From Tetraselmis striata (Eukaryota > Chlorophyta > Chlorodendrophyceae > Chlorodendrales > Chlorodendraceae): a stretch of 64,000 nt of DNA. The position numbers and the translations under genes are program-made. Numbering within the stretch: the stretch's first letter is position 1; each line of letters opens with the position of its first letter. Below the pieces are notes generated by a model, which did not search any database, had not been told where the DNA came from, and saw only the letters and a program-made list of their open reading frames with translations. Of this stretch, positions 37,076-49,522 are shown piece by piece. Location: positions 57,536-121,535 of the forward strand of contig VCJN01000948.1 in assembly GCA_006384855.1 (NCBI GenBank). Reading direction: 5' to 3'.

Positions 37076-37175
37076 TCGGTAGATCGTCACGGCAGATCGG
37101 TTACGGTAGAACGCGGGATCGGTCACGGTATATCGTCTCGGTAGAGTCACTGTAGATGGGTCACGGTAGAACGGC
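37076..37175. repeat. degenerate short tandem repeat (CGGTAGA/GGTCACGGTA)
   Basis: Seven or so imperfect copies of a 14-20 base motif around CGGTAGATCG or GGTCACGGTAGAAC occur within 100 bases. Confidence 0.75.
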
Positions 37176-37900
37176 GGTGGACCGACACCGAGTGCCGCTT
37201 CGCTTAATAATTATATAGGGGGAAGGTGTCGACCATATGGTGTCGAACAAAATAGGACCCCCCCCCCCCCCCCCCCCCCCCTCCGCGCGCCCGCCACGTA
37301 CGTCGTTCGCCCCCGCCCGCCGGAGGAACCGCTCGGAGAGAAGGTACCGCCACTGCTTCCCCGCGCCCCGTGGATGATACGACTCTGGGTCCGTCAGAGG
37401 ACTGCTTGTGCCTCATGGGCCTGAAGGTTGGAATGCTTCGCAGATGTGCCGACAAGCAGCAGCAGCATGCGATACTTCTGCGTGCAGTATACCTCATATC
37501 TCATCATAGCTGACACAGAAGATGCGAAATTGGGAGGGGAAGGGGGGGTGCAATAAAGGGCGGGGGCAATGGTCTGCTAACTGCGCTGTGGCTGTAAATT
37601 CAATTGCAACCACGGGCAACCTATTGGGCCATTCCTCCTGTTGGAAAAAACACGCGCCCAGCAGCAACGCCCACCGAGTGCACTCGCAGGGTGGCGCCCC
37701 GCCACAGCAACACGCCAGAGCCATGCCGGCCTGACGCCGGCCACCATCGCCATTCGCCACCGCTCGCGTGACCGATGGTGCAGCACCAGCCAGCGGGCAG
37801 GCTTGAGCAGGACGAGCTTCTTCCGCCCCCCTGTATATTTAGTGGCCGTGTCGCCATGTAATGTACCGCGCCTCGGCACACCTGCCGTGTCAGCTTCGCC

Positions 37901-38071
37901 TCACAGCCGTGCATCCTCGTCGCCCTCCTCGTCGCCCTCCTCCTCCTCCTCCTCCTCCTCCGGCGCATTCACACTCTCCAGCCCAAACAGGTTGTACACG
38001 TCCTCCAGGTTCTTGATCACGTCCTCCGGCAGAAAGTTGGCCGCCACCTCCGTCTCCGGGATAGTACTCTG
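37901..38071 (-). CDS. C-terminal exon of an unknown acidic-tailed protein
   Basis: The minus strand reads STIPETEVAANFLPEDVIKN, then LEDVYNLFGLESVNAPE, a run of Glu, and a stop at 37901. Composition and phrasing look coding. A likely splice acceptor lies at 38072 or 38069 (GGGGCAG|CAG|AGT). Upstream on the minus strand there are two C-runs in sense orientation (plus-strand G at about 38211-38226 and 38381-38398), as in introns of the other genes here. Upstream exons were not identified and I do not recognise the family. The Glu run comes from a CTC/TCC microsatellite. Confidence 0.4.
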   Translation of the reverse strand, partial: QSTIPETEVAANFLPEDVIKNLEDVYNLFGLESVNAPEEEEEEEEGDEEGDEDARL

Positions 38072-38099
38072 CTGCCCCGGCGGGCCGAGTCCACACAGC

Positions 38100-39225
38100 G
38101 CTCGCAATCAGTGCGCCCGGCACGGCAGGCATGGCGGGGCGCATGAGGCGCCGGAAGGCGCCGCGTAGCGTGCGCACATGACTGGTGGCACGGCGACGGA
38201 GAATGATAAGGGGGGGGGGGGGGGGTGGGGGGAGGGTATTGTTTGTAGAGATGAAACTCGGAAATGAAACTGCGCTTTTTGAGAGACGCACATAATAATA
38301 TTTCACGAGGGCACGGGGAGGCATGGTAGGGCGTGATGGTGGGAAGACCGCGATTTAAAAGGGACGGGGCGTGAGAGGAGGGGGGGGGGGGGGGGGGGCA
38401 AGACTGGCGGGATTCACATTGCCACAATGGAGCAGTGTTATCCCTGTCCGCGGCCAATGACAACTCGGAGTGTCTGGACTGACTAGGAGGAACCGGTGTA
38501 TAATAATAATGGCTCTGGGAAATAGTCAGGGTATGTATGGCGACTTGGGGACTTGCCCCCGCTTCTCACAACGGTGACCGAGTTGACATCGAACACAGCG
38601 TATGTATGGGGCAGATAGGCGTACGTTTCGAAACCACTCTCGTGATGCATGCGTGTAGTATTCGTGTCTGTTAAGGAAATTGAGAAAACAATTCAGTCGA
38701 CGTGTAGAATTTTAGGCATTGACACTTTCAAATTCACAACTGACACAAATTCACAATTGACACCTTTCAACTTCAAATGCGCCATTTCCAACATCGTTCA
38801 TCCTTTCACTTTTCCAGATTTATCCTTCCCGTTTAGCATCGGGGGAATCAGCATTGATCTCGGATGGTTCTTTAAGCATAAAAAGTACGCCTACATGCCA
38901 AACACGTACGCTGTGAATGTGGGGTCATCCAGGCGGCTGAAAATCAGCCCCAACCGCAGTGGTTGAGGGGTTGGGAGCCGGAACTCCGCCGGGGCAATGC
39001 GTCGCCCCCCCTCTAACCGGAATTGGCCACTGCCCGCTTCGCGATGTTTACCAACCACCCTCCGTTTTAACAGCTACCTGCAGCTAGACAGGTGTAACGG
39101 GTGCCGGCGCTGAAATAACAACCCTGGGAATATAAGGACCCGCCCTGCCTATCAGAGGCCAAACGCAGGCGACACTACAGCGGAACTACAGCGAATATTC
39201 ATACATAGTTTACAAGCAAGCCCGA
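38100..39225. other. intronic or intergenic sequence
   Basis: The left half may be introns of the acidic-tailed gene. An AT-rich open frame at 38649-38966 (plus, 105 codons) has no recognisable domain and is not called. Confidence 0.35.
39210..39214 (-). terminator. putative TGTAA polyadenylation signal of the helicase gene
   Basis: TTACA on the plus strand reads TGTAA on the minus strand, about 83 bases after the helicase stop codon at 39297. Confidence 0.35.
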
Positions 39226-39291
39226 CGTGAGACTTTTATCATACGTGAGACTTATATATGAGACTTATATACGTGAGACTTATACAATACG
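39226..39291 (+). repeat. short tandem repeat (ACGTGAGACTTATAT)
   Basis: Four imperfect copies of a 15-19 base unit containing GTGAGACTTATA lie directly 3' of the helicase gene. Confidence 0.85.
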
Positions 39292-39296
39292 GGTTC

Positions 39297-42200
39297 TTAT
39301 AGGCACCCGTAGACAAGATCACAGACGCAGGCGAGGATGGGCCCGGGCTGCAGGCGCAGCAGCAGCCAGGGCGTGCGCCGCGGGCGCACCTCGCCCCCCT
39401 CCAGGCTCAGCAGCGGCCGCAGGTCCGTCGCCGGGAACGGCTCCTCCTCCAGCTGCACATCCACCTCCGCCGCCAATGCCATCAGCGCGTCCACCTCCGC
39501 GGGCGTCACGATCGTGACCACCTGGCCGTCTGCGGGGGGCCGCACCCGGGCCGGGGGGGGGGGGGGGGGGTAATGTGGACGTGTCAGCGATAACCACAAC
39601 AGCAGAGCGCCGCTGTGAGGGCAGGGGCCGTGGGCACACACTGGCTGGCAGGTCTAAGCAACCGGGTTTACCGGGTAAAGGGTCAATAATAAAGCAAGGG
39701 CTATTTATAAAGTAACATGACCACTTCTAAACGTACTGAATATACTGAGACATACGGGCGTCTAACCATACTCTGAGACATCAAAATCGTGACCGCGGCT
39801 GACGTGCCGGATGCATCAAGGAATCGCGAGTGATTATCTGGTGCATCGGCCGGAATCCAACCTGGAATTATGGGTTGATATATCGGTTCACCCTGATCCA
39901 GGTGAGGTACCCGATCCGAATGGTGTACCGGTCTCTGGTGCGGGCGCTTAGCTGGACACGGCGGGCAGCCTCACCGCCGGTCCAGCCGACACGGCCGGTG
40001 CGCCCCGCCTGGTGGATGTAGGCCGCGGGCGAGTGCGGCACCTCCAGGTTGTACACGTGCGACACCGCCGGCAGGTCCAGCCCGCGGCAGTGGTACGGCG
40101 TGGCCAGCATCAGCGTCGTCCGGTTGTCCCTGCACAGTGGGGCACAGGCGCACCCAGTGGCATGTCAGACTCGAATCGCGAGGCGGGCCCAAACAGATCT
40201 GTAAGGGGGGGGGAGGGGGGGGCTGGCCTTTGACGGTCTTTCACGGTCCGCGTCATCGAAGGATCAAACATCGAGGTTGCATGCATTGGGCGAATCAAGA
40301 CCAGATCAAGGCATCCTTTACGCGCTGATGTATTTGTCATAAGCATCGAGTCTAATCAAGCCTTGGTTTGGCCATGTGTATCGAGGGAATCGGCATGGGT
40401 GGACACCCAGGAGTCGGCTCATCAGATGCATCCATGCTGGTAAATATCAATTAATTTGATAAATAAAAACAAACCAAGATCGCATCGATTGAAAGGACCG
40501 GGGGGGGGGGGGGGGGGGGGGAGAGAGAGAAGCCTTACGTGGAGCTTTAAGTGGTTTCAAGGCATCAATGTCTCCCAATGGGGTGAGCTGCCACCAATGA
40601 GCCCTCAGAAGTATCAATATATACTTTCCCACAAACATCACAGACTCCCCCTCTTCCCAGCACGAACTATCTTCCTCTCTCTTAGTATATTATACGAAGA
40701 TACTTCTTCCATGAAAAATAAAGCCCCCCCCCCCCTCCCCCCCATTCTGATGTAGGTATTCACGGCTGCTATTGACAGCGAATGGGAGCAGGGGCAGCAG
40801 GCACGGCGCAATCCATAGACCGGTGACGGTCGCTGTTGTGCACCTGAACGACTGGAGCGCCAGCAGCGGCTCGCGCCCGCCCGGCAGCAGCGTCGTCATC
40901 TTGTGCTCCCCCCACAGCGACTTGCGCAGCGCGGGCGACGCCTTGCGCGCCGTTTCTTCGTTCTGCGCGAACACCATCACGCGTGCCGGCGGCGAGTCGG
41001 GCCCCATCCTGCGCGCAGGCACAACGCCCTGCGCGTCAGCCCCGCCTGCACGTCCAGGTGGCGCACAGATCACACCACGCCCAAGCGATAGCTGCGGCGC
41101 AGCATCAAGAAGTCTCATCGTCCAGGGATACCAAATTCACCGCCTCCACGACCCAATTTATACCACTTGAAAGGGTTATATCGATGGAGCGCGCGCGCAA
41201 AGGAGAGGAGGGGGGGAGACAAGGGGGGGATGGGGGGGGGGGGCGGGAGGGGGGGGGGGGAGAGCGATAGAGAGCGAGAGGGAGCATTCATTAAATCATT
41301 CATCGCAAGTGGAGAGCATCTCGGAAGCCCCTTGCCTATTGGCACAACCCTACTCAGGTACCCACCGCTAAAATCTGCAATTCACTCCAGTAACTGATGC
41401 CGGCAACTGTTTGTCTCATTATAAGTATAAGAATAAAAATAAGGAATGAACAAACACTGATATGTACCATGCATACTGCTGACTGCGCTTTGGGTTCTCG
41501 TTTTATGTCACCGGTTTTCACCATCATGTAAAGAAACAGAATATATATTCATCTGAAGTCATGTAATAATTACAATAAACAATGCGGTTTGGAATCTTCG
41601 ACTGGATGCTGCAAGGCAGTTGGGTCGCTTGGTCACCCGCGCACTCAACTGAATGTTTCGGGAATTCATTCATTCCCACCTCTTACGTCAGATGCTACTC
41701 TTTCAAGGCAGGGCGCGACCTGGAGTGATATAAAATTGCGGCCCAGGAATCACAAGCTTCAAGCGGCACAGCAACTTGGTCCATGACAAACTCTCTACGA
41801 ACGTTATTGTGAACGCATATTGTGAACGCACACTTTCGCGCAGTTATTCAGCGGCACCAAAGGCCTGACACCCATGATATCCGGCGCATTAATCTTTACA
41901 TACTTGTGATACCCCGATGCTGCACCGCAGGGACAGAGGGACATTTGCTTATTACGGTGTCCCAAACTGCACCGTTGCACCCCTTGCATACAGAACTCGC
42001 GCAGCGATATTATGATACTATGTCCTGTGCAGCGCGTTTCAGGTGATCCATATGTATCCCCTTCATACCAGTGCTTCTATAGCTTCTGTTATAGAAAGGG
42101 CATAAGCACTGGTGGAAGTATGGCAGGGCCGCGGGGGGGGGGGGGGGGGGGGGGGCGCACTGCCGCAGGTCCTGCCTCAGCAGGCGCGTGACCGCCAGCA

Positions 42201-45200
42201 GCTTGTGATCCTCGTCCTCCGCCACCACGTACCGGTGGCGCGTCCCCGACGGCACGCGGCTCGCGTTGTCCACGCGCAGGTCGCCGGCCTCCTCCACCCA
42301 GCGGCGAGCGTGGATGGCGGCGATCATGTCGTCCGAGATGGTGGCGCCGCAGAGCACCGTGCGCCGCGCCGAGCCCTGTGGGTCCTGTCAAAGGCAACAG
42401 AAGGCCGTGAGCCAAGCAGAATTCACTCCCCAAACTCTAACACGGAATCGCTGTGAGTTGCAGCCATGCCGCTGTGGTGGGTATGCAAGACAAGGTCAAA
42501 CATCCAATATTATTCTAGTATGAATTTTCAGTTTTGATCCATGTCGTTCCGAATCGTCAACAAAATATTGTGCACATGTCCAGGCGCGGATCCAAGGAAC
42601 CACTTTAATTCAGACGATTTCAAAGTAACAACATTACACTGAGAAATAACAACGCCGTGCCTAGCACCCCACAGAAATATCTTTGCGGGTGCCATGCGGA
42701 AATAAGGACACAGGCGAATAAAAAGAACCCGCCGTTGCTGTCCAGACGGAAAGATAGGGCACGTTCTCATACGGTGCACGCAAGGCTATCACGGCCTCGG
42801 GTGCCAAAAAGGGTTATCATAGGTATTGGCATGCGGCCATTAATAACGCCCTACAATGAGAGCCTTATCGGAGGGCCATTCTTGTTCATAAGGGCTCTAT
42901 ACACATAAGGATCCTATTATGTACTGTCTATGGTATGTAGGGAGTGAGAATATTAGCCGTGCCTGTAGAGTTTGGCGACCCAAGGCAGCAATGATCACCA
43001 TGCCAATAGCAAGCCAAGCACGCTGACACGTTCCTGCCCCCCCCCCCCCCCCCCTTCTCTCCCAGCCGACATCCTCATGGCCGCACCAGCAGGAGCTCCA
43101 TCTCCTCGGGAAATTCGCTCAGGCAGGCGTCGAACTCGTCCACCGCCAGCACCTTGAGCTGCGCCAGGTCCAGGCCCTTGCCGCGCACGCAGGCCGCCAG
43201 GTGCTGCGGGGTGCCCACCAGAATCTGCGCCCACAGCGCAGGCAGGCGGAGGGCACTCAGCGCCCACCCGCAGGATGCGTCTGCGCTGTCACTCCGGTGA
43301 GCGTATCTCAATGCTCCAGTGCTTCAGAAAGAGCAGCAGCGGTGACATATCAGACTGCGCACCCATCCGTATAGATAGCGGAACGTTGATTGCATGGCTG
43401 TGTGCATATAGAGGACAAGATGAATCAGGTGTATTACTAACCGGTGCATACATACATCTGCATCGATATCCATGTCCCAATACCCATACCACGTAGTCGC
43501 TTCTCAGTACCTGTCTGCATGTTGCAGACTGTTGGGGTTTGCACATATCATATCGACAACAGAGTGATGGCTTTTCAGTTTCAAGTTTTCAAGTTCGACA
43601 ATACAGCAGAGCAGCTGGTGCGCATCTAGATAGGGGACAGAAGAGCACATCGGGAATGAATTATGCGACAATCGCCAACTTCTGTTTCGTTCTCGCGAGG
43701 CTGGAGGAGGAGACAGGGAAGGGGGGCGGGCTCCCGCCGGCGAAGGACTACCTGCACGCCGTCCAGCTTGCCAAAGGTGGTCGCACCAATCACGTCGCGC
43801 TCGGTGAACATCCCGAGGACGTCGACGCCCTTGGGCCCGGAGTAGGAGAACATGTTGTAGGGGTCGCCGGGCCTGTGAGGGGCATCGACCGCGATGTCAG
43901 CCGACAACAGCATTCCATGGGAAACACTACGCGGAGGGGCAGGCATTGGGGAGGGGCAGGCGGCTCCCGACAGAGCGCTCACTCGTCTTTCCTTCTGGAG
44001 CTGATGTTTCCGCCAAGCAGCTTGAAGGTGGCGAGGCAGATCTGCGCGCCAAGCTCAAAGTTGGGCACCACCACCACTGCCTGCACCGGGGGCGGCTTGT
44101 TGACGGCTGCCTGCGGCGCAACGCCGGGCTCCGACCCAGCGTCGTCGCCGCCCTCGTTGATCCCGTCCTCCAGCTCCTCCAGCTCCAGAATCTGGTTGAC
44201 GTAGTAGCGGTAAAAGTACGAGTAGTCCAGCGAGCACTGCATCCCCACCACCACACCACGTCTCAGTCAGCACCCTCCATCATGCACCTAGAAGACCTCC
44301 CGACACCTGGCGGCATCCCCCGTGCTGCCGCGTCCCGGTGACAGGCGGCTCACCAGCAGCGGGACGAGGAAAGAGAGCGTCTTCCCGGAGCCGGTCTGAG
44401 ACACCACCAGCGCATCCTTGCCTGCCCGGCGCCACCCGCCATCAGCCCGCCATCAGCCCATAGCAAAGGAGAGGGTGGGGGGGGGGGGGGGGGGGAGGGA
44501 CTGTACGCACCCTCGCCCAGCACCTTGCACATCGAGCGCTTCTGGATGTCCAGCGGCATGACGTAGTCCAGCTGCCGCAGCCGCTCCCCCAGCCACTTGG
44601 GCGCGCCGAGCCCCTCCCATGACCCGTCCGCCGAGCCCTTCCCCTCGCTCATCTCGCGCGCCGTCATCTCATCCCGGATGGCTGCCGCCGCCGCGTAGTC
44701 CTGCCACCAGGCCGCGCCGCCAGGTCAGAACCCAGCGAGCCCAGCGCTCAGCAATCAGCCAGCCAGACTGCATCGTAGCCTCCCCATCCGTGCCGGTAGA
44801 TGGAGAGGGATGCTCCAGCACATCGGATGGAGTGGGTTATTGGGACAATCGCCAAGGCGTATGCCAGTTCCGCTGCTTCCAGGCCCGCTGCGCGAGAGGC
44901 GGCGGCGCCCTCCTCGGCGAATGCGATGGCAGGGCGTAAAGCCAGGTAACAAGGCGCGGAGCGTCCCACCTCGTTGCGAAGCGCCAAGACCATGGCTGTC
45001 TGCAGCTGGTTGGCATCCAGCTGTGCAAGCTCGGCTTCGCCCCTCTCGGTCGACCGCGCCGAGCCGCAGCGCCGCTGCGACGCGGGGGTGCGACGGGCCA
45101 GACGAGGGGCCGCGGGCGGGCGGCGTCGAGGGGCGGGCGGCGGCGGGGCGACGCTGGGGTGGGGAAGTCGTTGCTGACCGGCGGCCGCACCGGGCACGGC

Positions 45201-45221
45201 ACAGCTCCGTAGTGAGAGCAT
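39297..45221 (-). CDS. DEAD-box ATP-dependent RNA helicase, probably plastid-targeted
   Basis: Ten exons: 45221-44970, 44700-44511, 44421-44354, 44236-43983, 43872-43752, 43224-43087, 42384-42161, 41008-40844, 40129-39975 and 39529-39297. All junctions are GT-AG and in frame, giving 599 residues. Residues 1-60 are rich in Ser, Pro, Arg and Ala and nearly free of acid, like a chloroplast transit peptide. ALRNEDYAAAAAIRDEM (about 80-96) resembles a UVR motif. Helicase motifs follow: Q-motif region 118-141, motif I SQTGSGKT (155-162), Ia PNFELGAQ (228-235, usually PTRELA), Ib TPQHL (300-304), II DEFD (324-327, usually DEAD), III GATIS (354-358), V CRGLD (485-489) and VI HQAGRTGRVG (510-519). Such proteins remodel RNA with ATP. 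The closest match I recall is plant RH58-like plastid helicases, but the subtype is uncertain. Introns hold homopolymer runs of both strands; the long intron 42160-41009 carries no recognised gene. Confidence 0.87.
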
Positions 45222-46636
45222 TGCGGCTGTGGAACAGCGGGGGGCTGCTGGCCAGACGCTGCAAGTGAGTGAGCTTGCCGAGCCGGTGGTTGAGGGCGCT
45301 GGTGCGCGAGGGGCAGCCGAAAGCGCCGGGGGGACGGGAGTGCGAGCCACGACTGCAAGCCACTGCCAACGAGAGGGTGGGAACAGAGGATGAAGAAGTA
45401 TGGGGGTGTGAGCTGCTGCTATGGCGAGGCCCACAATAATGAGCTGCGACCCTGCTGCGACTCGCAACAAAATGGCAGGTGCACGTGGCCGTCGCACGGT
45501 CTAGATCCTTACGTAGGGTTCAGTTTTTATTACATCAGGGCTTTCACAAATGCGCACTACAAACAGGACTAACGGCAACTATGAAAGGTTGCGCCAGCAA
45601 AAGAGACATCCTGAAACCAATAAGGTCGAGCAGGAGGCCAGGGAGCCAAGAACCAAGCAGGACCCAAGGGAACCACGGTAAAGGTACCCTAGCTGCTGTC
45701 GTAGGGTTCAGTTTATCATTCAGTTCCAGCAGCAAAGGTACCGGTAGCAGGAAGCCGCCGCACTGATGCGGTTGATGGGTTTGGTTACAAGGGTAGAGTC
45801 GGGTTGCTTGGTTTAGGGTTTTAAAAGGTTTTAAGACAGGTTTTAGAAGGTTTAAATACAGGTTTTAAAACCCGAAGAGTCGGTTCAAGGTAGTAGTAAA
45901 GTACTGCCACGCCGTGCTTCATCGCCCCCCCCCGCCGCCCGGCACGCGGGCGACACGACGAAGCGCGGCGACACCAGGTACTACAGGCGTCAAAAGTAAT
46001 GAACGGGGTCTTAATCCGATGATGCAGGCCGCACGCCACATGTCGCCAACCGATTGCTGCTTTGAGGGCATAGAGTCGCTGTCCTCATCTTCCCTCGAGC
46101 TAGCCGGCCCTAGTAGTCGCACAATGAATGCGATGGCGTATATGGTGGAAATATACGCATTAAAATGTAGCATCGGTGAAATGCTAAATCTTGCGAGATG
46201 ATGTAACCTTTTGTGTTTGAGGACCACGGCCGCCTCGGAAAATCCGCTTTAACGGTGGTCTACAGCTTCGCGGTGTTACTTGCTGTGCGCAACTTCCCTG
46301 GCGGTCCTTCCGCCCCGACTTCATGCTTCCTTCGTGGTCAATCCGTCCATGCTCTTCAAAACTTTGTTGCCAGCCCGGCCGCTGAGTTCCGCCATCACCT
46401 GTCGCGCACGCGGCAGGGGTTGTTGCAGCGAGTCTCAGCTTGCGTGCATGGTACCTTGGGCGGCGTTCTCTCTGCCAGAGTGCAGACGGCCAAGTCTGAT
46501 GCGTTTGCCCGTGCTCATTCCGCAGCCTCTTGTGGTGTTGCATGCTTTCACCGCGCAATTGTTGTAGTGGACGTGTTCTGTTGCCTTTTCGGGTTGTTTC
46601 CTAATCGCCTTTTGCAGCTAGCTCATGTCACTATTA
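45222..46636. other. intergenic region, with telomere-like degenerate repeats
   Basis: Upstream region of the helicase gene. At about 45808-45880 there are five or so copies of AGGTTTTAAAA/AGGTTTTAGA. No gene is supported. Coding-like stretches on the minus strand at about 46550-46200 are broken by frame changes and not recognisable. Confidence 0.45.
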
Positions 46637-47210
46637 AGGCAGGTCCGATTTAATTTCATGTTTTAGAACCCATCCCTCCGTTTCCACCCCCCTCTTCTTT
46701 ATTTATGTTGATCTCACGGTACTTAGTATAACATGCCAAAGTTGCATAGTATAACTACCACTGGCATGACTTTTCATAATGGTCTCAATGCATGGATGTG
46801 TGCAGAAGGGTGTTCCCTGCCATATGCAAGCATAAAATGGAGAGGGGTTTGGGCACTTTTTGGAACCATCACCATCTTACAGTCAGCATCATGACAAACC
46901 AACCATACGGTGGCCTATCCACCCCTCCATGTAGTGCTATGATGATGCTAAGCTGTTGTATGCCTGGCCTGGATATTAATGCTTTCCGTGCGTTCTCTAG
47001 ACGCTATGCACGTAACCAACACAATATATTCACGGCGGCGGTGTGGGGCTGAGCCCCCAGCCGCTCATGCATCGCTCCCAGCCGCCAAGTAATGCTTAAG
47101 TACATGAACATAAAGTTGAGGCCACTTACAAAGTGAACCCCCCCCCCCCCCCCCCCTCTGTTTCTCCGGAAAGTAGAGTACTAAAACATGACATTAAATC
47201 GGACCTGCCT
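46637..47210. mobile_element. 574-bp element with 30-bp terminal inverted repeats (MITE-like)
   Basis: The left end 46637-46666 (AGGCAGGTCCGATTTAATTT...) and the right end 47181-47210 are inverted copies with one mismatch in 30. No protein is encoded, and a C-run (about 47138-47156) lies near the right end. A similar right end (about six differences in 30) occurs at 55806-55835, also after a pyrimidine-rich tract, so a family may exist. No target-site duplication could be seen, so mobility is inferred. Confidence 0.6.
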
Positions 47211-48788
47211 AGTATCCTATACATGGAAGTAAATGCGTTACATCGCGTGTACGCGGGGAATATCTAGGGTTATGTAGGGTATTTATATGCCCTACTCTGA
47301 CAACATGCGAGGTGCTCGTGCGGCTAGATACCTATCTTGCGTCGCGACCCCGTGCTGGCCGCGCTTGGCGTATAAGGATTATGCCTTCAAATAAAATCAG
47401 CGATACCCGCCCGCTGTGGGCGCTAGAAATAAAACGGAAACTGCCGGTCAGAAATAAATATCTCAATATCGCATAGTCGCTACAGTTACTCGCTATAGGT
47501 ACCTGCACCCGTACCTGTATCCCCGAATCGGATAGCAACTGATGTCTCCGAAACATCCGCAGCAGCGCCCATGCCATGTGCCGGCCGCGCGCAGATATTT
47601 GTTTCGTCGGCACGTGTGCGCGGCGGCGCGGGGCGAAGCACACCCACGCCGGAGCGCCCGCATGTTCGGCCCTATCCGGAACGCTTGGCGCATCGATCAT
47701 ACGCAACAGCAACGCACAACGCTCACGACGTGGTGGTGGAGATAAGCACGCGACTCGCGGAGGGTTTGAGGAGTCTATATCAGCGTCCTCAGAGTACCGT
47801 GCCCTTTACATCATCGCCCCGCGTCTATCTAACTCGACCCATACAGCAGCTTCTGCCGCAAATACTCGCTAGCTGCAGCCGATCCCCCGCCATTTTCTTC
47901 ATACTGTCAGGACAAGGCGGCTTCTACAGGTATGCCAACACTCCTCTTCCCCGCATCGCTACCCCGTACGTGTGCTACATCTTTCAAGCAGCAAGCACAA
48001 GCACCAGATGCGCTCCATCCCCCTCCCCCAACTAGCTCTAAGAGCGGGTAGAGGTGACGCAGCTCGCTGCAGGCGACGACGGCGGCGCGGGGCCGTCGCC
48101 CGTATCCGTGCGATTTTATTTATATCGCGATATTTCTTAGCGACTACAGGTACATTCCGTTTGAAGATTCGTTGTCAGCGAACCCTAAAACGTACCATCA
48201 AAATATCGATCCATCGCTATGCATCTTATTTGTTCGTCCGCGCGGCGCTCGGCCTGCCTGCGGCAGCTGGCCTGCACGGCTATACCCAGTACCAGTAGTA
48301 TGATGACATTGGAGTCTGCAGGTTGCAGGTTGCCCGCAGCGAACGTGGCACAGAGCGCAAACAACACACAACGTTCCGCAGCGCCTGTCCAATCCGACAT
48401 AGTGAGTGCATCTGACAGAGGAAGTGCCACACTCTGTACGTAGGTAGCGCCCGTGTGTCTTGGGAGCGTTGCCTCCCCCCCCCCCCCCCCCCGCCCCCGC
48501 CCCCGCCGCCCGCCGCCCCCCCAAAAAACCGAGGAAATACAAGATCAGCAGAACCCTCGTCGCCGGAACCGGAAATAACACTCAGCCAGCCTCGACACTC
48601 TCCATCTCGTCCGGTACCCGACGCCTAGCGACCAGTCCGAGTGCGGTGCACCCGATGACTTCGCCGCCCCTGTAGCCACCATCGTGCCCCAGGGCGCTGT
48701 AACGGGCTCAGAAACGCGATTTTGGCTGACTTGCGCGTGCCGTCCGCTGTCGTGCCTGTGACTGACTTCCAGGCAGCAGCGCGCGGAC
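47211..48788. other. intergenic region upstream of the desaturase gene
   Basis: No gene is supported. It contains a C-run at about 48475-48492. Open frames here lack domain-like sequence. Confidence 0.4.
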
Positions 48789-49471
48789 ATGGCGACGGTG
48801 ACGGAAGCCCAGCCGAAGCCGCCGGCCACGACGACTGTACAACGCCGTCTGATGAGCCGCGACTTGGAGGTGACCCCTGAGGCGGAGGAGGTTCACGAGG
48901 TAGAGGAGGACGTGAGCTACACCCAGCAGGTGCGCCGCCGTCGAACAACTAACTCGCAGCGACAAAATTTGTCCGTGAGCAGCCGAGAGACAAACGGAGG
49001 TCTAGACACGATGCTAGCCCGCCCCCCCCTCCCCCCCCCCCCTCCCCCCCCCCCTTCTTCTCCAAGCCCCGAATGACGCTGTGCCGACTGAACATTGTGC
49101 AGTACAAGGAGGTTTTCTCGCACCTGCCGCTCGCGATGGACACGCCCATCAAGAAGCCCAGCGCGAAGGCTCAGGCGTCGGAGCTGGGAGCCAAGCCCAT
49201 CCCAGGCTCCGACATCTACGCCTTGCCACAGCGCCAGTGGTGGAACCCCGCCATCTGGGACGTGACGGACTGGGTCTTTATGGGGGTTCTGGGGTCGCAG
49301 CACGCGCTCTGCCTCTTTGCGCCGATGACCTTCTCTTGGAACATGTTCGCCCTGTTTGTGGCTGGCTACATTGTGACAGGTGCTCCCCCCCCCCCCCCCC
49401 CCCCTTCCCCCAACCGACCGCCAACCCAAGGCATCCCTTCAAATAAACACTAGAAGTATAGATTAATGTGT

Positions 49472-49522
<51 letters not shown>

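Noticed and set aside
38649-38966. 105-codon open frame in AT-rich DNA
   Set aside because: No recognisable domain, and the composition is Phe/Ile/Asn-rich as expected for AT-rich sequence; a gene cannot be supported.
44748-45497. Minus-strand open frame of 249 codons as a separate gene
   Set aside because: Part of it is exon 1 of the helicase gene starting at 45221; the rest is upstream sequence and intron read-through.
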